Source: Proteobacteria bacterium UBA6156 (GTDB lineage Bacteria > Pseudomonadota > Alphaproteobacteria > UBA2136 > UBA6156). From it: a stretch of DNA of 64,000 nucleotides. The notes beneath the pieces are model-generated. The model ran no database searches, was not told the origin of the DNA, and was given only the letters and a program-made list of their open reading frames with translations. Both the position numbers and the translations under genes were made by a program. Each line of letters starts with the position of its first letter. Position 1 is the first letter of the stretch. The DNA lies in the NCBI GenBank assembly GCA_002422365.1, contig DIUO01000031.1:21975-85974 (forward strand), read 5' to 3'. Below are positions 34,249 through 43,941 of this stretch, in pieces.

Positions 34249-36957
34249 CTAGCGGCCGATGAGGCGGGAGATGATGCCTTTTTCTTTGGTAGGCTCTTGG
34301 GCCTCTTTGGGTTTGGTGCGTTGGGTGGCGGCGGAGTCGGCGCTCACTTTGGCGACGGCCAGGGGGGCGTCGGCGCGGTCGGTGTCGGCCTGTTTACGGA
34401 TTTCTACCTTTTTGCGCGGGGCGGCCTTGATGGCAGGGGTGTCGTCGTTTTCCACGCTCACTTTTTGCACGGCCAAGGGTTGGTCTTCGGCCGGTTTGGC
34501 GGAAGGTTTGGCCTCTTTTTTGGTTTCCAGTTTGGCTTCCGGTTTGGCTTCGGGCTTCTTCTCGGGCTTATCGCTCCGGGGTTTGGCTTTGGGGGCCTGG
34601 GCGGGCGCTTCGGCTGTTACATCGGCGCTTGGAGTTGAGTCTCCGAGGCGTTGCGGGCGGCGTTGGGCGGAGCCGGATTTGTCCGGGCCACGGCTGGGTT
34701 TGTCGGCCCGTTTGCCGTTGCGGCCCTGAGAGCGACCTTCGGAGCGGCCTTCGGCGCGGGATTCTGTCCGGTCGTCGGCGCGGGGTTCGGTTTTTTCCGG
34801 TTTGTCGGATTTTTCGGTGGCTTCCCGGCGTGGTTGTTCGGGGCGTTCGTCGCGCTCACGCGGGGGGCGAGGGGTGCGTTGGCGGAGTTCCGGCGGGAGC
34901 TCGGGTTGCTCGCGCAGGACGACATCGATGGTGCGCGAGGTTTCGGTGCCGTCGGCCTTGAAGCTGACCAGTTCGATGCTGTGGTCGGGCGCGTGGAGGG
35001 CGTCGTCGGCGCGGAAGTGGAGCTGGTATTTGTAGCGTTCTTCCAAACTGCGGATGACGTCTCTCTTATGATTGAGCAGCCAGAGCACCAGCGGCGTGCT
35101 GGAGCTGACGATGACGCGGTCGGCATCGCGGACGTCGTCTTCTTCTAATTTGCGCAGCACCATGAGGGCGGCGGTGGCGGGGCTGTGCACCAGGCCGCTG
35201 CCGAGGCAGTGCGGGCAGGCGATGAAGTGGGATTCTCCGAAGCTGGGGCGCAGGCGCTGGCGGGAGATTTCCATGAGGCCGAAGTCGGAAATGTTGCCGG
35301 TTTGGATGCGCGCGCGGTCTCTCCGCAGCGCCTTGCGCATGGCATTTTCGACTTTGCGGTTGTTGCGGTGGTCTTCCATGTCGATGAAGTCGACCACGAT
35401 CAGCCCGGCGAGGTCTCGGAGGCGGATTTGGCGGGCGAGTTCGTCGCAGGCTTCGAGGTTGGTTTTTAGCGCGGTTTCTTCGATGTTGCGCTCTTGCGTG
35501 GCGCGGCCGCTGTTGATGTCGACGGAGACGAGAGCCTCGGTGGGGTTGATGACCAGGTAGCCGCCGCTGGGCAGGGTGACGCGGGTGTGGTGCAGCATGT
35601 TGAGTTTTTGCTCGACACGGGCCTGGGCGAAGATGGGGGTTTCGTCTTTGTGTTGTTTGATCATGCTGACGGTGTCGGGCATGAAGTTTTTGGCGAAGTC
35701 CTTCGCGACCTTATAGGCGCGTTGGCCGGAGATGACGATTTCGTCGATGTCGTCGGAGGTCATGTCGCGCAGGGCGCGGATGATGACGGAGCCATCTTCG
35801 TGGACGCATTGGATGTCGTCGTGGGCGTCGAACTCCTTAATAATATGGTTCCAGAGGTTGGTGAGGTTTTCGTAGTCGTGCTTGATTTGCGGGATGGGCT
35901 GGCCGACACCGGCGGTGCGGATGATGAGGCCCATGGTGGCGGGCACGGCGAGCTCGGCGTAGGCATCGCGCAGTTGGCGGCGCTCGGCGGGGTCGGTTAT
36001 TTTACGGCTGATGCCGCCTGCGTAAGGCGTGTTGGGCATGAGCACGGTGTAGCGGCCGGGCAGGCTGAAGTAGGTGGTGAGGGCGGCGCCTTTGGAGCCG
36101 CGTTCTTCCTTCACGACCTGTACCAGGATTTTCTGGCCTTCTTTGAGGACATCTTGAATGCGGTAGCGGCGGTGGATGGGGGGTTGGCTTTTGGTGCGGG
36201 GGCTTTCGGCGCGGGTGTCGGCACGGGTATCCGACTGGATGTCGTCGTCGGTGAGTGGCCCGGCAAGTTCCGGCAGGGGGGCTTCGGCGCGGGCTTCGGG
36301 GCGGACGGGGCGGCCACGGCTTTCCATGCGCGTGGGGGCGCGGCGCGGTTGGCGCGTTTGAGGGCGGCGGCGGGTGCGGCCTTCTTTGGCCGGTTGGGCG
36401 CCGGATTCGGCGGCGTCGGCCATGGCGGCGGCTTTGGCAGCTGCGGCGGCGTCGGCAATTTCGTCGGGCGTTAGGGCTTCGTGCTCGTTACCGGCTTCGG
36501 GCTTGGTGGGGGCGCTTTCGGCGTAGGCGACGGCTTCGGCGAAGGCTTCGGCGGTCTCGGAGGGAGCTTCGGGGGCGGCGTAGGTTGCCGAGGCCCTAGA
36601 GCTACGGGTTGAGGGGCGCGGGGCGGGGGTTTCGGCGTCGTCGTCGAAGTCGGCTCCGCGACGGCGGGCGGCGGCTTCGGCGACTTCTTTCAGCAGTTCG
36701 GCTTTTTCTGCCGGTTTGACCGCGAAGAATTGGGGGTGGACTTCTCCGAACGCCAAAAAGCCGTTGCGGTTGCCGCCGTAGGTGATGAAGGCGGCCTGGA
36801 GCGAGGGTTCGACCCGCGAGACATGGCCAATGTAAATGTTGCCTTTAAGCTGCTGCTTGCCTTGGGTTTCGATTTCGAAGTCGTCGATTTTGTTGCCGTC
36901 GAGGATGACGATGCGGGTTTCTTCGGTGTGTGCTGCATCTATGAGCATGCGTTTCAT
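34249..36957 (-). CDS. rne: Ribonuclease E
   Basis: 902 residues, starting MKRMLIDAAH, with AAGGGAG upstream. This is the RNase E/G endonuclease, the core of the RNA degradosome. The S1 domain begins at about 36 (GNIYIGHVSRVEPSLQAAF) but is interrupted by an Ala/Arg/Pro-rich insertion (about 95-255), as is usual in alphaproteobacteria, then resumes. The catalytic segment contains VDINSGRATQERN (about 475) and VVDFIDMED. The zinc link is CPHCLGSG (about 578). The C-terminal 220 residues are disordered and Lys/Glu/Pro/Arg rich, the likely partner scaffold. A long leader precedes it. Confidence 0.96.
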   Translation of the reverse strand: MKRMLIDAAHTEETRIVILDGNKIDDFEIETQGKQQLKGNIYIGHVSRVEPSLQAAFITYGGNRNGFLAFGEVHPQFFAVKPAEKAELLKEVAEAAARRRGADFDDDAETPAPRPSTRSSRASATYAAPEAPSETAEAFAEAVAYAESAPTKPEAGNEHEALTPDEIADAAAAAKAAAMADAAESGAQPAKEGRTRRRPQTRQPRRAPTRMESRGRPVRPEARAEAPLPELAGPLTDDDIQSDTRADTRAESPRTKSQPPIHRRYRIQDVLKEGQKILVQVVKEERGSKGAALTTYFSLPGRYTVLMPNTPYAGGISRKITDPAERRQLRDAYAELAVPATMGLIIRTAGVGQPIPQIKHDYENLTNLWNHIIKEFDAHDDIQCVHEDGSVIIRALRDMTSDDIDEIVISGQRAYKVAKDFAKNFMPDTVSMIKQHKDETPIFAQARVEQKLNMLHHTRVTLPSGGYLVINPTEALVSVDINSGRATQERNIEETALKTNLEACDELARQIRLRDLAGLIVVDFIDMEDHRNNRKVENAMRKALRRDRARIQTGNISDFGLMEISRQRLRPSFGESHFIACPHCLGSGLVHSPATAALMVLRKLEEDDVRDADRVIVSSSTPLVLWLLNHKRDVIRSLEERYKYQLHFRADDALHAPDHSIELVSFKADGTETSRTIDVVLREQPELPPELRQRTPRPPRERDERPEQPRREATEKSDKPEKTEPRADDRTESRAEGRSEGRSQGRNGKRADKPSRGPDKSGSAQRRPQRLGDSTPSADVTAEAPAQAPKAKPRSDKPEKKPEAKPEAKLETKKEAKPSAKPAEDQPLAVQKVSVENDDTPAIKAAPRKKVEIRKQADTDRADAPLAVAKVSADSAATQRTKPKEAQEPTKEKGIISRLIGR

Positions 36958-37316
36958 GGTGGGATACTCCCTTATTAATATGGCGGGAGCACGAGACGCT
37001 TGGATATGGCAGGAGGGGCCTAGGAGGCCCGGCGTGAATTACTTTGTGATGTTAATTCTTGCATATCAAAACTTTGTTGGCTTTTGTTAAAGCTGTATCG
37101 TGCGGCGGCGCCGGTTGTTGGTGGTGCCCTGGGCGGCCAGCCGGACTAACAGTGCGGCGGCGGCTTGCGGCGGAAACTTGGGTCTTGGTTTTGTCGGCCC
37201 TGTAAAGGCAGCGACATTTGTAACTTAGGATATTTGCGCCACGGGGGCAAGCTGCATTATGCCCCAAGGCTGTTTTGGGTGTTTTGATTTTGGGCAGGCC
37301 TTGCTAGGGTGGAATA
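36958..37316. other. Intergenic region between rne and the ABC permeases (359 bp)
   Basis: No convincing gene. The rne side contains the ribosome-binding site and a small hairpin GGGCC-TAGGA-GGCCC (37016-37030). The rne leader could be a site of autoregulation, as known for RNase E of other bacteria, but no specific structure can be proven here. The permease side is GC rich and lacks a clear promoter. Confidence 0.5.
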
Positions 37317-38249
37317 ATGAATACTGTTGCCATTGACCTGGGCCTGACTGTTGCGCGTCGCGTGGCCGCCATGCTGCCCACGCTGCTGCTGGTGGTGGGG
37401 CTGGTGTTTATGTTGATCCATTTAGTGCCCGGCGACCCGGTGGCGGCGCTGCTGGGCGACCGGGCGAGCCCGGCGGATTATATGGCACTGCGCGAGGCGC
37501 TGGGGCTGAACCAGCCGCTGTGGTGGCAATTTTGGAACTTTGTGACCGGGGTGCTGCGCGGTGACTGGGGCACCAGCCTGATTAGCCAGCGCCCCGTGCT
37601 GGGCACGATTATGGAGCGCCTGCCCGCCACCGGTGTGCTGGCGGCGGGTGCCATGGTGGTGGCGCTGGCGATTGGCGGGGCAGGGGGCTTTGCCATGGCC
37701 TTTGGCCGCAAGGCGGTGCGGCGTGGGGTGGATGGAGTGACGCTGGCGGTGATGGCGTCTCCGAGCTTTGTAATTGGGCCGCTGCTGATTGTGGGTGTGG
37801 CGGTAGGGTTGGGATGGTTGCCGGTGAGCGGCATGGATGGGTGGCAGAGCTTGGTTTTGCCAGCACTCACGCTGGGAGTAGGGCTGGGGGCGGTGATGGC
37901 GCGTATGTTGGCCGAAAGCCTGAAAGAAGAAATGCATAAAGATTATGTGCGCACCGCCCATGCCAAAGGCAGCCACGTGGGCCGTGTGCGATGGCATGTG
38001 CTGCGCAATGCGCTGCTGCCGACGGTGCAGATTATCTTTTTACAGATGGGCATGCTGCTGACCGGGGCGGTGCTAACTGAGGCCGTTTTTGGGTGGCCCG
38101 GGCTGGGGCATTTGCTGGTGGAGGCGTTGCACCAGCGCGATTACCCGGTGATACAGGGGTGTTTGTTGTTGATATCGGTAGTGTATATGCTGAGCGTGTT
38201 GCTGGCCGACGTGCTGAGCGCGCTGCTTGACCCCCGGGTGCGCCGATGA
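37317..38249 (+). CDS. Peptide-type ABC transporter permease (DppB/OppB family)
   Basis: 310 residues with about six helices. The N-terminal membrane anchor (PTLLLVVGLVFMLIHLVPGDPV) and the cytoplasmic EAA-like loop (MLAESLKEEMHKDYVRTAHAKG) are typical of the inner-membrane subunit of dipeptide, oligopeptide or murein-peptide importers. The gene overlaps the next by four bases (ATGA). No substrate-binding protein or ATPase gene is adjacent. Confidence 0.93.
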   Translation: MNTVAIDLGLTVARRVAAMLPTLLLVVGLVFMLIHLVPGDPVAALLGDRASPADYMALREALGLNQPLWWQFWNFVTGVLRGDWGTSLISQRPVLGTIMERLPATGVLAAGAMVVALAIGGAGGFAMAFGRKAVRRGVDGVTLAVMASPSFVIGPLLIVGVAVGLGWLPVSGMDGWQSLVLPALTLGVGLGAVMARMLAESLKEEMHKDYVRTAHAKGSHVGRVRWHVLRNALLPTVQIIFLQMGMLLTGAVLTEAVFGWPGLGHLLVEALHQRDYPVIQGCLLLISVVYMLSVLLADVLSALLDPRVRR

Positions 38250-39055
38250 GTGCGACGCGGTGGGCGGCTTTGCTGGTGGCTGGGCTGGGGGGGATACAAG
38301 TGGCGGCATTGTTAGGTGCGCCCGGGCCGCTGGAAATGGACATTACACGCATGTATGAGCCCGCCAGCTGGGCCCACGTGCTGGGCACCGACGACCTGGG
38401 CCGCGATGTGCTGGCGAGGCTGGCGGAAGGCATGCGCACCAGCATAACCGTGGCGCTGGCGGTGTTGATGATTACTGCCGGGATTGGTGTTCCGCTGGGT
38501 TTTGCCGCCGGGTGGTTTGGCGGGTGGGTGGATGTGGTGGTGGGGAAGATGACGGAGGTGGTGTTGAGTTTTCCGGGACTGTTATTGGCGTTGGCATTGG
38601 CCGCGCTGGTGGGGCCGGGGCTTGGCAACGTGATTGTGGCGCTGGGGCTGCTGGGGTGGGTGGGGTTTTGCCGCTTGGCGCGCGTGGAAGTGATGAAGCT
38701 GCGGCACACGCCGTTTGTGCAGGCGGCGCAGCTGGGAGGTGCAGCGACACCGCGCATTTGGCTGCGGCACATTGTGCCCAACTGCACCGGGCCATTGCTG
38801 GTGGAAGCGTTGCTGGTGGTGGCGGGGACAATGGTGGCGGAAGCCGGCCTGAGCTTTTTAGGCTTGGGCATACCCGCGCCGCTGCCCAGCCTGGGCGGTA
38901 TGCTGAGAGATGGCATGCGCGATGTGCTGGTGGCGCCGCTGTTGGTGGTGTATCCGGCGGTGGTGCTGATAAGCCTCAGTGTAGGGGCGAATATGCTGGC
39001 GCAAGCCTTACGGGCAAGGGTGATACGTGTTAGGGGTGCGGGCCATGAGGAGTGA
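38246..39055 (+). CDS. Peptide-type ABC transporter permease (DppC/OppC family)
   Basis: 269 residues. The signature start HVLGTDDLGRDVLARL (about 45-60) precedes five helices, and an EAA-like loop MKLRHTPFVQAAQLGGAA is visible. It pairs with the DppB-type gene and runs into the amidase gene with an 11-base overlap, so the three are translationally linked. The N-terminal helix is shorter than usual in this family. Confidence 0.92.
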   Translation: MSATRWAALLVAGLGGIQVAALLGAPGPLEMDITRMYEPASWAHVLGTDDLGRDVLARLAEGMRTSITVALAVLMITAGIGVPLGFAAGWFGGWVDVVVGKMTEVVLSFPGLLLALALAALVGPGLGNVIVALGLLGWVGFCRLARVEVMKLRHTPFVQAAQLGGAATPRIWLRHIVPNCTGPLLVEALLVVAGTMVAEAGLSFLGLGIPAPLPSLGGMLRDGMRDVLVAPLLVVYPAVVLISLSVGANMLAQALRARVIRVRGAGHEE

Positions 39056-40352
39056 GAATTTGGCAGCCTGGATACGTTGGCCCGTGATTTGCGGTGCCCT
39101 GTTGCTGATTATAGCCGTGGTGGTGCCACCGCTGAGCGGCAACACCGAAACCAGTGCCGATGCCCCAGGCCTGGTAACCAACATGCGTGTGGGCCAGGAC
39201 GGTGGCCGCACCCGCGTGGTGTTTGAGTTTACGGAAAGCACCCGTGAGAGCGATTTTAATTACAGATGGTTTACGCTGCCCAAGCCTGCGCGGGTGGTGA
39301 TTGATTTTGAAGATGATATTGCTTTTAAGGATTCGCCCAGCCTGTTGAAGCTGCCCGGAGACGGCTTGGCGGAGGGCCTGCGCGCAGGGCGCTTTAGGCC
39401 CGGCACGGTGCGGATGGTGCTGGATTTGCGGGCGCAGGGGCGCGTGAATGTGTTTAGTATACCTGCACGTGGCGGCATGGGCCCAAGGTTGGTGATTGAC
39501 CTTGTGAAATTGAAGCCCGGCCAGAAGCCGACCGATGTGCCTCCGCCGCTGGATGTGGTGACGCAAGGTGAAGCCCCGGCTGTGCACCCCCAGACCTTGG
39601 ATGAAGAACCCGCGCCCGTGGTGCCGCCGCAAGTGACGCGCGACATGAGCGGCAACAAACGCCAACACGCCGTGGTGGTGCTGGATGCCGGACACGGCGG
39701 TGTGGACCCCGGCGGGTGCAGCAAGGTGATTAACCTGTGCGAAAAAGGCCTGACGCTGGAAATGGTGAAGCTGGTGAGGGAGCGCCTGCGCAGCGACCGC
39801 ATTGAAGTGGTGCTGACGCGCGAGACCGATGTGTTTATACCTTTGGCCGAGCGCCCGCGCATTGCCCAGCGCGCCGGTGCCGACCTTTTTGTGAGCCTGC
39901 ATGCGGATATTCACCCCACCAAAACCGATGTGAAGGGGGCCACCGTATATATGGTGAGTGAAAAAGCCAGTGACCGCGAAGCCGCCCGCCTGGCCAACAG
40001 CGAAAACGACCGCGACGTGATGGCTGGTGTGGCATTGGCGAATGAAAGCCGCGAGGTGCAGAATATTTTGATTTCTCTGGTACAGCGCGACACGCTGAAC
40101 AGCTCTACCTATTTAGCCAGAAGTATTCTGGACGACTTGGATAAGTTTACGGAAGTGCGCAAAAAGGATGTGCTGTATGCCGGGTTTAGAGTGCTGAAAA
40201 GCCCAGATGTGCCGAGTGTGCTGGTGGAGATGGGGTATTTGTCGAACCCGACGGAGGCGCGAAAACTTTCTAATGCATTATACCGTAAGCGCTTGGCCGA
40301 TGCGATTGCCATGGGGATACGGAATTATGTGGAGAAGCATGTGCATTATTAG
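39045..40352 (+). CDS. amiC: N-acetylmuramoyl-L-alanine amidase (AMIN + Amidase_3)
   Basis: 435 residues from ATG 39045 (AGGGG upstream; a GTG at 39027 is an alternative). An N-terminal membrane or signal segment (about 9-30), an AMIN domain (about 40-150: beta-rich, FEFTESTRESDF) and a C-terminal Amidase_3 domain from about 205 with VVLDAGHGGVDPG, the ETDVFIPLAERPRIAQ segment and FVSLHAD. The zinc enzyme cuts the amide bond between MurNAc and the peptide stem, for daughter-cell separation. It stands just before PBP1A, an order common in alphaproteobacteria. Symbol by family analogy. Confidence 0.93.
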   Translation: MRSENLAAWIRWPVICGALLLIIAVVVPPLSGNTETSADAPGLVTNMRVGQDGGRTRVVFEFTESTRESDFNYRWFTLPKPARVVIDFEDDIAFKDSPSLLKLPGDGLAEGLRAGRFRPGTVRMVLDLRAQGRVNVFSIPARGGMGPRLVIDLVKLKPGQKPTDVPPPLDVVTQGEAPAVHPQTLDEEPAPVVPPQVTRDMSGNKRQHAVVVLDAGHGGVDPGGCSKVINLCEKGLTLEMVKLVRERLRSDRIEVVLTRETDVFIPLAERPRIAQRAGADLFVSLHADIHPTKTDVKGATVYMVSEKASDREAARLANSENDRDVMAGVALANESREVQNILISLVQRDTLNSSTYLARSILDDLDKFTEVRKKDVLYAGFRVLKSPDVPSVLVEMGYLSNPTEARKLSNALYRKRLADAIAMGIRNYVEKHVHY

Positions 40353-40379
40353 TGTTTAGTTTTTAGTGTTTGGTGTTTA
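40352..40379. repeat. GTGTTTR heptamer array after amiC
   Basis: GTGTTTA, GTTTTTA, GTGTTTG, GTGTTTA in exact phase, sharing the final G of the amiC stop codon TAG. Confidence 0.85.
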
Positions 40380-40421
40380 GTTTTTTAGGGATTAGTAAGT
40401 GGTGATTGGTGGAAACGTTTT

Positions 40422-40443
40422 GCGCGCCCCTGAGGGGGCGCGC
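40422..40443. terminator. Hairpin between amiC and the convergent small gene
   Basis: GC-rich stem GCGCGCCCC / GGGGCGCGC around TGAG. No T run; may serve both convergent genes. Confidence 0.55.
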
Positions 40444-40448
40444 GGCGG

Positions 40449-40868
40449 TTAGGGGGTGTCGTTGATGACGAGGCGGAGGTGTGGCCGCTGGGCTGTATAA
40501 TGAGTTGTCCGTTTCCGTTCAGACTGGCCCCATTTGTTGACGACGAGTTTGAGCTGTGGCCGCTGTGGGGTTGTCTGTTTAGATAGTCTCCGATCAGCCT
40601 GGCCTCTTTCGTAGGCGGCCTTCAGAAGAGGATGACTGATCTCAATCACGTCTGAATTCCCGCTTGGGTCTTCGACGTTTAATTGAAACTGCTGCCCTTG
40701 ATATGAAGCATGTATTAGCCCCATCATCAGGTTGAGAGATGTCACCAGATACTGTTTCGGATCGGCGGCATTGCACAGGCGCATGGCCTCTTCAATTTCT
40801 CTCCAATTGTCGGCATTCAGGGTAAGGGTGACGCTGACACTGGGGATATTTTTCGGGTCGTCCGGCAT
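40449..40868 (-). CDS. Unknown protein with a duplicated C-terminal motif (139 aa)
   Basis: Starts MPDDPKNIPS at ATG 40868 with GGAG upstream; the in-frame extension to 40937 lacks a ribosome site. A mixed alpha/beta region (WREIEEAMRLCNAADPKQYL) is followed by two near-identical short blocks, QRPQLKLVVN and QRPHLRLVIN, 30 residues apart. No membrane segment. Not recognised. Confidence 0.7.
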   Translation of the reverse strand: MPDDPKNIPSVSVTLTLNADNWREIEEAMRLCNAADPKQYLVTSLNLMMGLIHASYQGQQFQLNVEDPSGNSDVIEISHPLLKAAYERGQADRRLSKQTTPQRPQLKLVVNKWGQSERKRTTHYTAQRPHLRLVINDTP

Positions 40869-41027
40869 GGGGAGTCTCCGTTTTTGCTTGGGGAAAAGGG
40901 GGTAGTGAGGGGAGTGTAGGCTTTGTGGGCGGGGCATGACAAGTATTGCTTACGGCAGTGATGCTTGGAGCGGCAGTTGCGGGTGGCTGCGCTTGTAAGG
41001 GGGCAGTGGGTTGTGTAGGCTGCGTGC

Positions 41028-43538
41028 ATGGCCATGAACCGAAAGGGCAGTGCACGCCCGCAAAGCCGTGGAGGCGCCTCGAAGAGTCGTTCTCCGCACA
41101 AACTGCCCAAGGTGGTGGTGGTTTTGGCGTGGCTGGTGGCTTTGGGGTCTCTGGCCTTTGGGGCCTTGGTAGGTGGCGTGCTGGTGTATTATGATAGCCA
41201 GCTGCCGGATTTTCGGCAACTGAGCGAATATAAGCCCCCGCTGATAACCCGCGTGTATGACCGCAATGGCGAGATTGTGGCGGAATATGCCAATGAGCGC
41301 CGGATTTGGATGCCCTACCGTGAGATACCGAAGCCGGTGATTGAGAGTTTTCTGGCGGCTGAAGATACGCATTTTTATGAGCACGGCGGCTATGACCTGA
41401 AGGCGATTGTGCGCGCCGCGCTGATGAATGCCATGACCGACCGCACCCAAGGCGCCAGCACCATTACGCAACAGGTGGCCAAAACCTATTTGCTGAGCAG
41501 CGAGCGCACTTACACCCGCAAGATTAAGGAGCTGATTTTAAGCTGGCGGATTGAAAAGGCTTATATGAAGAATGAGATATTGGAGTTGTATCTTAACCGG
41601 ATTTACCTGGGCAACGGCAGCTATGGTGTGGCGGCGGCGGCGCAGACTTATTTTAGCAAAACCCTGGATGAGCTGACCCTGCCCGAGCGTGCCATGATTG
41701 CCGGCATGCCCCAAGCCCCCAGCCGCTATAACCCCGTGCGCAACCCCAGCGCCGCCAAGGCCCGCCGCGATATAGTGCTGCGCCGCCTGGAAACGGAAGG
41801 ATTTATTACCAAAGCCGAAGCCGATGCAGCCATTGCCATGCCCCTGGGCCTGAACATAAGCCCGCTGAAGCAAGGTGAAGATGCGCCGCACTTTGCGGAG
41901 TATATTCGGCAACTGGTGCTGAAGGAGTATGGCGAGAAGGCTTTGTATCAGGACGGGTTGAGTGTTTATACCACGCTGGACCTGCCGACCCAGCGGCGTG
42001 CTGAAGAGGCCGTATATAATGGATTGCGCGCCTATGACCGCAGGCATGGTTGGCGCGGGCCGCTGCAACACCTGAAAACGCTTGAGGGGTGGCAGAAGGA
42101 GGTTGATGCTCTGGCCGAGACCTATGCCCACAGTTGGCGGATTGGTGAGCCTGCCGTGGTGCTGAAAGTGAGTGCCGACAGTGCCCGTGTGGGCCTGAGT
42201 GATGGCCGCGAAGGCACCGTGGCGCGTACCACGGCCAAGTGGACGGGCAAGGGGGCGTTGAACGGATTTTTGAAAACCGGGGACGTGGTGTTTGTGAAAG
42301 CCGTGAAAGACGGTGGCAAGGATTACAGCCTGGAACAACTGCCTGCCGTGCAAGGGGCGCTGGTGGCGCTGGACGTGCGCACCGGCGAAGTGCTGGCGAT
42401 GGTAGGTGGCTTGGGTGAAGGTGTTGGCTTTAACCGGGCGGTGATGGCGCGGCGCCAAGTGGGCAGTGCGTTTAAGCCGGTGGTGTATGCCGAGGCGCTG
42501 GAGAAGGGGTATACGCCCGCCAGCACGGTGCTGGATGCGCCGCTGGTGTTCAGCACCAATGGCAAAGAGTGGAAGCCGCATAACTATGACCATAAGTTTA
42601 CCGGCATGACCACCCTGCGCCAGGGACTGGAGCAAAGCCGCAACCTGATGACCGTGCGCCTGGCCCAAGACCTGGGCATGCGCAGTGTGGCCGACCTGGG
42701 CCGCCGCATGGGGCTGAAGGGTGTGCCGATAACGGATCTTTCGGCCGTGTTGGGCAGCATTGACCATACGTTGATGGAAATGACGAGTGCTTACAGTGTC
42801 TTCCCCCGTGGTGGCGATTATATTGAGCCGACATATTTGCGGCGGGTGCAGGATTCTCAGGGGGTGACGCTGTTTAGGGCCCACCCGGCGTGCGAGAACT
42901 GCCTGGCGCAGCTGGGTGCAAGCCCGGAGAAGCCCCCAGTGCTGCCGAAAACCGAAGGCACCCAGGCGCTTGACCCGCAAACCGCTTACCTGATGACCAA
43001 CATGCTGCAAGGTGTGGTGCTGCGAGGCACCGGCTATAGCCTGACCAGCCTGGGCAGGCCGCTGGGTGGCAAAACCGGAACGACCAACAATTATGTGGAT
43101 GCCTGGTTTGTAGGGTTTAGCCCCAGCCTGGCTGTGGGCGTGTGGGTAGGCTATGACACGCCGAAGGGCTTGGGCCATGGTGAAACCGGAAGCCGTGCGG
43201 CCTTGCCGATTTGGAAGGATTTTGCGGAGGCGCAATTTAAGGGTGCGCCGATTGAAGGCTTTAGTGTGCCGCCGGGGATAGAGTTTGTGAGGGTAGATGC
43301 GCGTAGCGGCCTGCTGCCGGGCATGGCCACCGAAAAGGTGATAACCGAAGCCTTTAAGGAAGGCACCGCCCCGACCGAAGTGACGCCGAACTACGTGGAA
43401 GGCACAGGGTATGACATGTATATGAACGACAGCGGCAGTTACGACACGGAACAGCCGGGTGAGGCCCGCCCCGAAGGCCAGAGGCCCGCGCCGGTGAACC
43501 CGATTGAGAACCTGCTGCGGACGTTTGGGATATTCTAG
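41028..43538 (+). CDS. mrcA: Penicillin-binding protein 1A
   Basis: 836 residues: a cytoplasmic basic tail, one membrane helix (about 28-50), a glycosyltransferase-51 domain (EDTHFYEHGGYD and the RTYTRKIKELILSWRIEKAYMK area) and a transpeptidase domain with the SxxK motif GSAFKP (Ser480, Lys483), SRN (EQSRNL) and KTGTT (GGKTGTTNN). The bifunctional enzyme polymerises and cross-links peptidoglycan. Intact and family-typical. Follows amiC and precedes arfB. Confidence 0.97.
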   Translation: MAMNRKGSARPQSRGGASKSRSPHKLPKVVVVLAWLVALGSLAFGALVGGVLVYYDSQLPDFRQLSEYKPPLITRVYDRNGEIVAEYANERRIWMPYREIPKPVIESFLAAEDTHFYEHGGYDLKAIVRAALMNAMTDRTQGASTITQQVAKTYLLSSERTYTRKIKELILSWRIEKAYMKNEILELYLNRIYLGNGSYGVAAAAQTYFSKTLDELTLPERAMIAGMPQAPSRYNPVRNPSAAKARRDIVLRRLETEGFITKAEADAAIAMPLGLNISPLKQGEDAPHFAEYIRQLVLKEYGEKALYQDGLSVYTTLDLPTQRRAEEAVYNGLRAYDRRHGWRGPLQHLKTLEGWQKEVDALAETYAHSWRIGEPAVVLKVSADSARVGLSDGREGTVARTTAKWTGKGALNGFLKTGDVVFVKAVKDGGKDYSLEQLPAVQGALVALDVRTGEVLAMVGGLGEGVGFNRAVMARRQVGSAFKPVVYAEALEKGYTPASTVLDAPLVFSTNGKEWKPHNYDHKFTGMTTLRQGLEQSRNLMTVRLAQDLGMRSVADLGRRMGLKGVPITDLSAVLGSIDHTLMEMTSAYSVFPRGGDYIEPTYLRRVQDSQGVTLFRAHPACENCLAQLGASPEKPPVLPKTEGTQALDPQTAYLMTNMLQGVVLRGTGYSLTSLGRPLGGKTGTTNNYVDAWFVGFSPSLAVGVWVGYDTPKGLGHGETGSRAALPIWKDFAEAQFKGAPIEGFSVPPGIEFVRVDARSGLLPGMATEKVITEAFKEGTAPTEVTPNYVEGTGYDMYMNDSGSYDTEQPGEARPEGQRPAPVNPIENLLRTFGIF

Positions 43539-43554
43539 GGGAAGGGGGCAAGAC

Positions 43555-43941
43555 ATGAGATTGCCCCCCAACCACCCCGCGCTGGAGTGGAGTTTTGTGA
43601 CCGCCGGCGGCCCCGGCGGCCAGCATGTGAACAAGGTGGCCACCGCCGTGCAGCTGCGCGTGCATGTGGCCAAGCTGGGGCTGCCGGAGTGGGCGGAGGC
43701 GAAGCTGCTGGCCAAGGCGGGGAAGGAGGGGGTGCTGGTGATTTTGGCACGGCGGTTTAAATCTCAGATACTTAATCGGAATGATGCGTTAGCGCGTTTG
43801 GAAGTGATGATTGCGAAGGCGTTGCATGTGCCGAAGGTGCGGCGGGCGACCAAGCCGACGCGGGCGAGTGGGGAGCGGCGGTTGGTGGCGAAGACGGTGC
43901 GGGCGGGGGTGAAGAAGTTGCGGGGACGGGTGGTGGAGTAG
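43555..43941 (+). CDS. arfB: Peptidyl-tRNA hydrolase ArfB (YaeJ)
   Basis: 128 residues from ATG 43555 (AAGGGGG upstream). A compact RF-like domain with the catalytic GGQ in TAGGPGGQHVNK (21-23), no codon-reading domain, and a basic tail (VRRATKPTRAS...KKLRGRVVE) that inserts in the empty mRNA channel. It rescues ribosomes stalled on truncated messages. In many alphaproteobacteria the gene after mrcA is prfB; here a distant relative occupies the place. Confidence 0.93.
   Translation: MRLPPNHPALEWSFVTAGGPGGQHVNKVATAVQLRVHVAKLGLPEWAEAKLLAKAGKEGVLVILARRFKSQILNRNDALARLEVMIAKALHVPKVRRATKPTRASGERRLVAKTVRAGVKKLRGRVVE

Noticed and set aside
34297..36599. Several plus-strand frames inside rne
   Set aside because: Gly/Phe/Arg-rich mirror frames of the disordered RNase E region; not genes.
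37052..37267. Small minus-strand frame upstream of rne
   Set aside because: No ribosome site, odd composition, and it overlaps the rne leader region.
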